NCBI RefSeq assembly: GCF_031157355.1
Contig: NZ_JAVIFT010000005.1
Span: forward strand, 186,001 to 250,000
Direction of reading: 5' to 3'
Source of the DNA: Hyphomicrobium sp. LHD-15
Lineage (GTDB): Bacteria; Pseudomonadota; Alphaproteobacteria; Rhizobiales; Hyphomicrobiaceae
Length of the DNA stretch: 64,000 nucleotides
This document shows, piece by piece, positions 17,493 through 25,900 of the stretch. The notes beneath the pieces are model-generated. The model saw only the letters and a list, made by a program, of their open reading frames with translations, ran no database searches and was not told the origin of the DNA. Position numbers and translations under genes: made by a program. Every line of letters begins with the position of its first letter. The first letter of the stretch is position 1.

Positions 17493-18443
17493 TTAGATCG
17501 TGCTGAGCACGCTGAGCCACGGCGTGATCTGGCGGACGCGCCCGCCATAGGGACTGACCACCGCTTCGAGCGCGGCCGTCGGATCGCTGAGATCGTAGAG
17601 CCCGCTGACGCGCGAAGCCGCCAGTCCCGGCTGGGCAACGATGACCCGCGCCGATTGCCAGCGCGCGATCTCCGCGACGACTGTATCGATACGCTCCTGA
17701 TCGGCAACGAGAAGACGCTGGCGCCATGCGGCGACCTGATCGGCCTGGCGGTGGCCCTGCTGGCGCGCGTCGCGATCCGGTCCGACCGCCATCCAGTCAC
17801 CGCCCTCGAGGAGCTTCCGCGCGCTGGCCTCTTCGTCGCTCTCGACCGCGACGTTGCCGGAGCTCGACCCCACAAAGCTGCGCCCGCCGTTCTGGCGAAC
17901 CTCGAACGACATCCCCGCGTTCGCGAAGGCTTGAAGCCCGCCCGTCTGCGCCACGAACGGACGGCCCTCGCCCCCGGCGACGTCGAACAGCACCATTCCC
18001 TCGATGAGCCTCACCAGTCTTTGCGACGAGGAAAACGCGATCTGCACGGCACTGTCGGGACCGAGCGTCATTCGGCTGCCATCCGGAAGCCGGCTGACAT
18101 CGATCGCACCGATCTCCGTCGTCACATCGGCCTGCCAGCGCCGCCACAACTCCGGCCCCTTGATCAGGCCGGCCCCGACCGTGACGGCCCCGACACCAGT
18201 CAGGATGTTACGCCGCGTCACGTCGCGCGCTTTCTTGCGCTTGCTTTCGTGCTCCGACACACCCGTCGCTTCGCCCGTCAGGCGGTAGAGACGTTTCGCG
18301 TCGTCCCACGCCGCACGGTGTTCGTCGCTCTGCGCCGAGAACGCCGTGATGGCCTCGCGCAATTCGGCATCGTCAGGCGCGGACTGCCACCGCAAGAGCA
18401 GCGCCATCGCTTCGTTCCAGAGGTCTTCTCTGTCAGCCGCCAT
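17493..18443 (-). CDS. FecR-family anti-sigma regulator
   Basis: About 316-residue protein: N-terminal DUF4880-like helical domain (LLLRWQSAPDDAELREAI), a single transmembrane segment (ILTGVGAVTVGAGLI, about 80-94), a FecR domain (LPDGSRMTLGPDSAVQI) and a C-terminal DUF4974-like region. FecR proteins sit in the inner membrane and control the FecI-type sigma factor encoded just upstream on the same strand. Start uncertain: in-frame ATGs at 18482 and 18500 are also possible. No TonB-dependent receptor gene follows, which is unusual. Confidence 0.85.
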   Translation of the reverse strand: MAADREDLWNEAMALLLRWQSAPDDAELREAITAFSAQSDEHRAAWDDAKRLYRLTGEATGVSEHESKRKKARDVTRRNILTGVGAVTVGAGLIKGPELWRRWQADVTTEIGAIDVSRLPDGSRMTLGPDSAVQIAFSSSQRLVRLIEGMVLFDVAGGEGRPFVAQTGGLQAFANAGMSFEVRQNGGRSFVGSSSGNVAVESDEEASARKLLEGGDWMAVGPDRDARQQGHRQADQVAAWRQRLLVADQERIDTVVAEIARWQSARVIVAQPGLAASRVSGLYDLSDPTAALEAVVSPYGGRVRQITPWLSVLSTI

Positions 18444-18569
18444 CTCTATCCCGAGCAAATCCGTTTCGCGGTGACGCTCCATAGAACGAGCGATGCGCAC
18501 GCGCCATATATGTCATGACGAACGGATCGGGCTGATTTCCACACTGGTGCGAGGCAGACCGGGGTGAGC

Positions 18570-19079
18570 TCAGCCCGCGCCGGCTTCCCGCAGGCGATCG
18601 CGAACGATCCGGTACCCTTCGAGCACCAGACGCCCCGCCAGCGAGGTCGAGATCCCGAGCGCTTTGCCGATCTGCACCAAGGTGTGATCGCCAAGCCTAT
18701 GCATTTCCAGCGCTTTGCGCGTTCTGGGCGGCAACGATGCGATCGCAGCGAGGGTAATCGCAAGCGCCTGCCTGTCGGCTGCGACGGCTTCAGGAGACGG
18801 CGCCGGATCGACGAGTGCGAACAGATCGGCCTCGGAAGCCTGAACGAACGCACGATGCTTGCGGACATGATCGATCGCGAGATTGCGAGCGATCTGCGAC
18901 AGGTAAGCTTTCTCATCGCGGATGGCCTGCGATTGCGCAGCACCGAGAACGTTGATGAAGGTGTCTTGGACGAGATCCTCGGCGGTAGCTTGATTGCCGA
19001 CGATCCGGTGGATCAGCCGCCCGAGCCGGCTTCGTTCGGACACATACAAACCCGCCAACTCGAACGCACGCGTCGTCAT
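18570..19079 (-). CDS. ECF RNA polymerase sigma factor, FecI-like
   Basis: 169-residue two-domain sigma factor: region 2 (RLIHRIVGNQATAEDLVQDTF, then YLSQIARNLAIDHVRK) and region 4 (LPPRTRKALEMHRLGDHTLV, then GISTSLAGRLVLEG). Start at 19079 is chosen because GGGACCAGGG lies directly before it; upstream codons add an unlikely tail. Paired with the downstream FecR-type gene after a gap of about 130 bases. The target promoter set is unknown because no receptor gene is next to it. Confidence 0.88.
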   Translation of the reverse strand: MTTRAFELAGLYVSERSRLGRLIHRIVGNQATAEDLVQDTFINVLGAAQSQAIRDEKAYLSQIARNLAIDHVRKHRAFVQASEADLFALVDPAPSPEAVAADRQALAITLAAIASLPPRTRKALEMHRLGDHTLVQIGKALGISTSLAGRLVLEGYRIVRDRLREAGAG

Positions 19080-19342
19080 TCCCTGGTCCCCGTCCCCATA
19101 TGCGCCGAGGAACTCACACTCCGTCTCACCCGGTCGCAGGGGCTGATCGTGTCCTAGCAGTCCGAAAATTGATGTGCAAACCCAATAGTTTAAACCCATT
19201 CAAAACGAGCGCGACGGCCGACCATAAAACCGTACTTGAGGAGTACACTTAAACCTTGAAATCGTTGTGCTTTGGCTAAACCTCGCACACGCTGAACCGT
19301 ATACGTCCCTTCGCGGGCTGAGCGACCGGTTTGAAAAGAATC

Positions 19343-19358
19343 GTTGCGATTTGGCAAC
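19343..19358. repeat. Dyad GTTGCGATTTGGCAAC, copy 2
   Basis: Exact second copy of the 16-bp dyad at 16622, in the 377-base gap between the sigma-factor gene and the cytochrome gene, 264 bases upstream of the sigma-factor start. Confidence 0.55.
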
Positions 19359-19456
19359 TCGCGCGGCACGCGCCTCGGACACGACGCAAATCGCGACGGA
19401 TAACCGAGACCCGCAGCGATCGTAAAATCCGTTTCGATATCGGGCAGGAACCCGCC

Positions 19457-19870
19457 CTACCATTTCCCCAGAGACTTCAGATACGCGACAATCTCCCAGA
19501 TCTCTTCAGGACTGAACACGTCTCCCCAGGGCGGCATCGGCGTCGCGCCTTTTCCCCCATCCCGGATGGTGTTGTAGACGTACTCCTCGCTAAGCCCCGT
19601 GCGATCGACGAAGAGGGTCGGGTTCTGGCCATGGCAGTAGGCAGCGCACGTGGCGTTGAAGGTGCCCTCGCCCGTCTTGATCCGTTTCGGATCTGAGAGA
19701 TCGAAAGGCGCCGTTCCGGCATGGTTTTCCGAACTCTCCGGAGTCTGGCCACTGTCGCTCGGCGGCACACCACCGGCCTGCACAGAACTGGGAAGGCAGC
19801 CGAACGCGATAGCGGCCGCCAACATCATTCCAAACGCTTTCGCGCCTCGTTTGTGATCGTGCTTCTTCAT
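19457..19870 (-). CDS. Exported c-type cytochrome
   Basis: 137-residue mono-haem cytochrome c: signal peptide ending about residue 31 (SSVQA|GG), haem motif CAAYCH (about 76-81), and an axial Met candidate in GGKGATPMPPWGDVF. The C-terminal ILEIVAYL-type helix is seen as IWEIVAYLKSLGKW. It lies 100 bases downstream of the PQQ dehydrogenase on the same strand and is the natural periplasmic electron acceptor for it. Small XoxG/c550-like cytochromes are the closest functional analogues. Confidence 0.88.
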   Translation of the reverse strand: MKKHDHKRGAKAFGMMLAAAIAFGCLPSSVQAGGVPPSDSGQTPESSENHAGTAPFDLSDPKRIKTGEGTFNATCAAYCHGQNPTLFVDRTGLSEEYVYNTIRDGGKGATPMPPWGDVFSPEEIWEIVAYLKSLGKW

Positions 19871-19929
19871 TGTCACCGTTGATCCGTTCACGTCGACACC
19901 GCTTCAAAGGAGCGGCCTGCAATGGCTTC

Positions 19930-19953
19930 AGCCCGCCCCGGACGGGGCGGGCT
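19930..19953. terminator. Strong intercistronic hairpin between dehydrogenase and cytochrome genes
   Basis: Perfect 10-bp stem AGCCCGCCCC / GGGGCGGGCT with a 4-base loop, just after the dehydrogenase stop codon. There is no T-run on the transcribed strand, so it may be an attenuator or mRNA-stabilising element rather than a full terminator. Confidence 0.55.
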
Positions 19954-19971
19954 GTTCGCTTTGAGAGAACG

Positions 19972-21945
19972 TCAGTTCACTTGCACGGCGACAAGCTCGG
20001 AGGGCGTGCCCGCCCCGCCGACAGGCGCCACGACGAACTGCTTGTCACCAACGGTGTAGGACATCAGCGCCCCATACACGCCGAGCGGCAGTTCGATCTC
20101 ACCGAGGAGATCGCCGGTCTTGGCGTCGTAAGCGTAGAGCGCCGACTCGTCCTGCTTCTCCTTGTTCTGGGCGATCAGCGCATTGCCGCGCGTGTTGAGG
20201 CCCAGCACGTCGTAGGCGCCGTTGGGAGCCGTGAACACGATGTCGTCGGTGATCACGATGAAGCTCTGGTGCGTCGCGCCCACTCGGTCGAGCCCTGCCG
20301 CCTTGATGGCAGGGTGATTGACCGGTCCACGGCCGGCCGGAACCCGCCACTTGTGGTCACCTGTGTTCATGTCGATCGCCGTGATCGTCGAGAACGGCGG
20401 CTTGAACAGCGGCAATCCATCCGGGCCACCAACACCCGCCCAGGTGCCGGTGTACTTGTGTGCCGATGCGCCTTCGACTTCCTTCTTGATCTTGATCGCG
20501 AACGGAATGGTGAAGGACGGCACATAGAGCACGCCGGTCTTCGGATTGTGTGCTGCACCTGCCCAGCTCGCGCCGCCGAGAACGCCGGGAACCAGCAGCG
20601 TGCCTGCCTTTTCCATGCTCGGAGGCGTGAACAGCGGACCATACTTGTAGCGATTGAGGATCTTCTTCGCCTGTTCCTTGAGTTCAGGCGTAAGATCGAT
20701 CAGGTCGGCTTCGCTCGCACCTTGCTGGATGTAGGGCGCGGGCTTGGACGGGATCGGCTGCGTCGGCGAGTATTCCTCGCCAGGCACGTCGCCGGCCGGG
20801 ACGGCCTTCTCGTCGATGGGCCAAATTGGCTTACCGGTGGTGCGGTCGAAGGCATAGACATAGCCTTGCTTCGTCACCTGCACGGCGGCCTTGATCTTCT
20901 TCCCGTCAACCGTGATGTCCATCAGGTTCGGGCCAGTCGGGATGTCGTAGTCCCAAAGGCCGTGATGGACGATCTGGTAATGCCAGACGCGCTTGCCGGT
21001 CTTGCCGTCCAACGCCACAAGCGTTTCCGCGAACAGGTTGTTGCCGAGACGATGGCCGCCGTAGAAATCGTTCGAGGGCGTCGAAAGCGGTAGATAGACC
21101 GTGCCCGTTTCGTCGTCGCACGAGGGACGCGACCACAGGTTCGTGCCGCCCGTCTCCTCAAGCCCGCTCTTCCACGTCTCGGCGCCGGCCTCACCCGCAA
21201 GCGGCGGGTTGTGGAACATCCAGACCCGCTTTCCGGTCTTCAGATCGAAGGCCGGGAGGTCACCGTTCGGATGATACTTGAACGGCGGCCGGCCGCTGGC
21301 AAACGAGTCGAGGACCGCCAAGCTCGGAATGACGTTGCCGCCGCACACGATCGGCGGAGAGCTTACGGTGACGAGGTCGCGCTGCACGGGGCGGCGCTTG
21401 TGGATAGTCAGGTCGACGCGACCTTTTTCACCCCAGCTCTCGACGACCTTGCCCGTCTCGGCCTCGAGCATGATCAGGAAGCCGTCCGGCGTTCCCGCAA
21501 TAATGCGCTTCTGGCCGTCGACCACCACATACGTCAGGCCGCGGCTGATGAAGCCAAGGTTGGGCGCCTGCCCAGCCAGATAGCCTTGCGGGTCGTAGAG
21601 CCATTTCTCCTTGCCCGTCGCGCCATCGACTGCCGTGACGATGCCAAGCGGCGAGGTCGCGTAAACGATGCCGTCGATGGCCAGCGGCGTCGACTCGTTG
21701 ACCCAGGTGCGCAGATCCGGGTTCTCGGCCGCAAGGTCGTTGCCCGGCAGCGGAAGGCGCCACGCGATCTTCATGTTTTTGACGGATGCGGCTGTCGCCT
21801 TGCCGCCGGCGAGATACCTCGCGCTCGTCTTGTCTCCAGTGTACTCGGTCCAGTTTTGGTCACCGGCCTTAGCCATGCTGGCGCAGACCGCCATGCACGC
21901 AATGAGCGACCACCTCGCCAGCCCGCGTTTGCCCTTGGAAAGCAT
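19972..21945 (-). CDS. PQQ-dependent dehydrogenase (quinoprotein, glucose-dehydrogenase-like)
   Basis: 657-residue periplasmic quinoprotein: signal peptide (WSLIACMAVCASMAKA, cleavage about residue 27) then an eight-bladed propeller with recurring A-x-D-x-x-T-G-K-x-x-W motifs (AVDGATGKEKWLYD, AFDLKTGKRVWMFH, ALDGKTGKRVWHYQ). VHHGLWDYDIPTGPNL matches the active-site region of membrane-type GDH-like enzymes. The start at 21945 follows GAGGAAA. The lanthanide-type XoxF region was not recognised, so methanol is not the obvious substrate. An N-terminal membrane anchor of true mGDH is absent, so it is soluble. Substrate open. Confidence 0.87.
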   Translation of the reverse strand: MLSKGKRGLARWSLIACMAVCASMAKAGDQNWTEYTGDKTSARYLAGGKATAASVKNMKIAWRLPLPGNDLAAENPDLRTWVNESTPLAIDGIVYATSPLGIVTAVDGATGKEKWLYDPQGYLAGQAPNLGFISRGLTYVVVDGQKRIIAGTPDGFLIMLEAETGKVVESWGEKGRVDLTIHKRRPVQRDLVTVSSPPIVCGGNVIPSLAVLDSFASGRPPFKYHPNGDLPAFDLKTGKRVWMFHNPPLAGEAGAETWKSGLEETGGTNLWSRPSCDDETGTVYLPLSTPSNDFYGGHRLGNNLFAETLVALDGKTGKRVWHYQIVHHGLWDYDIPTGPNLMDITVDGKKIKAAVQVTKQGYVYAFDRTTGKPIWPIDEKAVPAGDVPGEEYSPTQPIPSKPAPYIQQGASEADLIDLTPELKEQAKKILNRYKYGPLFTPPSMEKAGTLLVPGVLGGASWAGAAHNPKTGVLYVPSFTIPFAIKIKKEVEGASAHKYTGTWAGVGGPDGLPLFKPPFSTITAIDMNTGDHKWRVPAGRGPVNHPAIKAAGLDRVGATHQSFIVITDDIVFTAPNGAYDVLGLNTRGNALIAQNKEKQDESALYAYDAKTGDLLGEIELPLGVYGALMSYTVGDKQFVVAPVGGAGTPSELVAVQVN

Positions 21946-22788
21946 TTTCCTCGCCCTTCGCTGTTTCGTTCTTCTTTGGAACGCGTCGAAAGGCACTCGA
22001 ACGAAGCCCCCTTCGCGTTTGCAAAATCTCCGCGAATTCCACTCGTCGCGTGATCCATGCGGGAAAGAAGAGAAGGCAAGCGCTATGCCAAGCCGATTAG
22101 CCGGCTTGGTACGCAAAGTTATCCCAACCGATTTCCGGGATCATCGAGCCAGTCAGCGCATATAAATTTTAAATTAACATATTGATCACGCAGCAACATA
22201 TGTGCGGCGCTGATCTTTTGAAAAAATGGCATAATTCCACATTTGAAAAATTCATTTCCGCGCAAACAAAAGATGGATGCGAATTTCACGCGCGTCCACA
22301 TTGCGTCATGTGTTGCAACTGTAAGATTGCAATTTCCGAAATGTCCTGAATTGAATGGGAATAAATAGAAACAAAGCAGGGAAGTTTTCTCGATTTACGG
22401 CCAGATATTTCCCGATTTTCCGTCCACCGCCTGCTTCGGCAAGCTCGGCGAAAACCTGTGTCTGGCCACGACGCTTCCCGTTGTCGGCCTACATGCCGGT
22501 CTCGTGGGCGCGCACCCGATCAACCTGACGCCGCGCTCAAACCCATGAGCAGAACGGCATGCGATTTGACCCCTCCGGTCTCGCAACGGAATGCAGCAGC
22601 CTGTGCAAACGGGCGGGCTTGGAAACAGGATGCGCGAGGGGGGCAAGGTCACGCCGGGCACCCACACCGTATTGCCTTCCGACGAAGCAGAGTCGGCGCA
22701 GCATTCGCGGCCGAAAACAGCGCGATCGAACGACACCCGCCGGCAACACAAGCGAGAATTAACACATTGAATTTTATTGATAAATCGA
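21946..22788. other. Intergenic region up to the island, no gene seen
   Basis: 843 bases. The first half is AT-rich (22140-22390) and should hold the promoter of the PQQ dehydrogenase. Overlapping frames on both strands at 22395-22934 span the attL junction, have no ribosome site and no family resemblance, and are treated as chance. Confidence 0.6.
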
Positions 22789-22806
22789 GTGGCGGTCCCT
22801 ACGGGA
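22789..22806. repeat. attL, tRNA-Glu 3'-end duplication
   Basis: GTGGCGGTCCCTACGGGA, identical and in the same orientation to 45064-45081, which covers the acceptor end and part of the T-arm of tRNA-Glu. No tRNA body is attached here, as expected for the distal att copy. Confidence 0.9.
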
Positions 22807-22842
22807 CGGCCATAACGCAACGATATCAGCCGCTTACGGGAT

Positions 22843-22900
22843 GGTGGGAAACCAATCGTTGCCGCGATTTTACGGGGTTTTTCGCCCCCGGTTTCCCACC
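22843..22900. repeat. Inverted pair GGTGGGAAACC / GGTTTCCCACC (probable integrase arm sites)
   Basis: GGTGGGAAACC at 22843-22853 and its exact complement at 22890-22900. The same sequence GTTTCCCACC recurs twice at the other end of the island, at 44992 and 45015, beside attR. That distribution is what arm-type binding sites of a lambda-like integrase look like. Confidence 0.7.
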
Positions 22901-22997
22901 GTCGGCGCGATCCGATAGTAAATTTCAAATGTAGCCTGTTGCGCTACACGCTACGATTTGCTAAGTGGTCTGCAATCGGGAGTAAGCGAGGTCGACC

Positions 22998-25900
22998 ATG
23001 AGCAAAAAGCGTCCTTCGAGGCAATCAATCGGCCCAGAACAGGCCGTTCACCCTGGGGCCTATATCCGCAGAACTGTTCTGGCCCCGAAAAAGATGTCTG
23101 TGACGGCGGCAGCCAAGATCGTCGGCGTCGGCCGTCCAGCCCTTTCCAACTTCCTCAATGGACATGTCGCAACCACGTCCGACATGGCGGCGCGACTTGA
23201 GCGGGCCTTTGGTCTGTCAGCGCAAAGCCTTCTCGATATGCAGGCAGCGTACGACGCCGCCCAAGCCCGAACCAAAGGAACGCCAGCAAATACGAGGGCT
23301 TATGTCCCGGCATTCCTCGATATCAAGGCCAACGATGTTGAAAGCTGGGCCACATCCACCATTTCGGCCCGCGGAAGGCTGCCAGTGCTGCTTAGAACGC
23401 TGGTGAACTCCACCGGGGTCGATCTGCAGAAGGTCGACTTTCCTGGAAACGACGATTCCCAACGTCCGGGGTGGGACGGATTCGTGGAGGCGAACGACGT
23501 CACCCCCTGGATCCCGCGCGGAGTGTCGGGCTGGGAACTGGGCACCAACAAGGACATCAAGAGCAAAGCAGACCAAGATTATGGCAAGAGCGTCGAGGCG
23601 ACGTCTGTAGCCGATCGTATTGAGACCACATTCGTCTTTGTCACGCCGCGCCGTTGGGCCGGAAAACTCAAATGGGTGGAGGAGCATCGGAAGACGGGGC
23701 AATGGAAGGATGTTCGGGCGTACGACGCCAGCGATCTTGAGCAATGGCTCGAGCAATCAATCGCCGGACAGGTGTGGTTTGCGAACGAGACGCAGCGTCA
23801 TTCACGCGGGATTCGCTCCCTCGATCAGTGCTGGTCAGACTGGGCGAACGTTTCGGAGCCCCCCCTTGTCAGCTCGCTCTTTGCGCCGGCAATCGAAAGC
23901 GCCCAGCGCGGCATGCGCGCGCGGTTGGCCGACGCTCCGGGCAGACCAACTGTTGTGACCGCGGACTCCTCGGAGGAAGCGCTGGCCTTCTTGGCTCAAC
24001 TGTTTGGGCACGCCGGCGGCGAGCTTGCGGACTATCGAGACCGCGTCCTCGTTTTCGACGAACCGAACATTCTCCCGAAGCTTGCGCAGGGGGCGACAAA
24101 CTTTGTCGCAGTGACTTCAAACCGTGAGGTAGAGCGGGAACTGGCGCGGCTTGGCTCGAATCTGCACGCCATCCTCGTCTATCCTCGCAATGCCGCAAAC
24201 GTAGAGCCCAACATTGTGCTCGAACCACTCAATCCAATTGCGTTCCGCACATCGCTCGAGGAAATGGGCTTCGACCGCGACAATATCGAAACCTACAGCA
24301 AAGAATCTGGTCGCTCTCTGACGGTTCTCCGCCGCCGCATGTCGGACGTCCCGGCTATCCGGACGCCGGCGTGGGTCGCGAACGAGCAAACTGCCGCGAG
24401 CCTCATCCCGTTCCTTCTTGTGGGGGCGTGGAATTCCGCCAACACCGCCGATCAGCAGATCCTTGTGGAACTTTCGAACGGGCGTACCTACGAGAGCCTC
24501 GAGAAGGAATTCCAACACCTTGCGCGTTTGAATGATGCACCTGTTTGGTCGGCGGGCACATTCCGAGGTGTGGTCTCCAAGATCGACCTCTTGTTTGCGA
24601 TTTGCGGTTCTCTCACACGTGAGGATCTTGAGCGATATTTTCGAGTAGCAAAGGTCGTGTTGGGAGAGGACGACCCGGCGCTGGATATTCCCGAAGACCA
24701 GCGTTGGTGGAAGGCCGCATTTCAAGGCAAAGTGAGAGAGTACTCCGGGGCACTCCGCGAGGGCATCTCCGAGACGCTAACGCTGCTTTCGGTTCATGGC
24801 AGGCAGCTCTTGCGCGCGCGGCTTGGCATTGATCCTGAGTTAGAGGCCATAAAGCTTGTGCGTGGGGTGTTGACGCCACTCACAACGCGGACTCTCGAAG
24901 CGAATGACCCAGACCTGCCAACATACGCCGAGGCCGCACCAGAAGATTTCCTGAGTATTCTAGAACGCGACCTCGCAGGGGCGACCCCGGCAAGCCTCGG
25001 CCTCCTGCGGCCGGTCGACAGCGGTGTGTTCGGTAGTCGATGCGCGCGCACCGGATTGCTGTGGGCACTCGAAAGTCTGGCCTGGAACCAGGACACTTTA
25101 CCCAGGGCGGCGCTCATTCTGGCGCGTCTGGCCGCGATCGAGATCGACGACAACTGGGCCAACAAGCCGATCAATTCGCTGCTTGCGATTTTCCGATGCT
25201 GGATGCCGCAAACGGCCGCTAGCCTCGAACAACGGGTCGCCGTCGTAAAGCTTTTGGCCGAGAAGTTCCCGGATGTCGCGTGGAGGATCTGTGTCGATCA
25301 ATTCAGCACGTCGTCGCAAATCGGCGAGTACAGTTACAAGCCGCGCTGGCGCACGGATGCCCATGGATTCGGCCAGCCTCTTGCAACCTGGGCGCCGATC
25401 GTCTCGTTCAGAACGCAGATGATCGATATGGCCCTCCGCTGGAAGGGACAGGATCGCGATACGCTATGCAATCTTATCGAGCATTTTCCGGACTTTGACG
25501 ACGGACAACGGTCAATCGTGTGGGGGCTGGTGGATACCTGGGCCCAGTCAGGTGTACCCGACATGGACAAGGCCATTGTGCGCGAGAAGATCCGCCTCTC
25601 GATCATGTCGCGGCGCGGCGCAATGCGCTTGCAACGGCGAGGAACCTCGATCCAGCCGAAGCGCGCTAGCGCAGCTTATCGCGCGCTGGAGCCATCTGAC
25701 ATTGTGATCAAGCACGAATGGCTGTTCCGAACCATGTGGGTCGAGGAGTCCGCCGACGAACGCGGCGCCGAAGACCTCGACTACCACAAGCGCGAAGAAC
25801 GCGTCACCAAAGAGCGCGTAATTGCCCTGCGGGAAATTTTATCGGCCCGCGGGATCCAGGGCGTGTTCGATCTAGCCGAGATGGGGAAAGCGGCGTCCGA

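Noticed and set aside
19870-22053. Plus-strand frames opposite the PQQ dehydrogenase
   Set aside because: Antisense shadows of a propeller protein with clear motifs.
22395-22934. Frames on both strands across attL
   Set aside because: They span the integration junction, so cannot be ancestral genes; no family or ribosome site.
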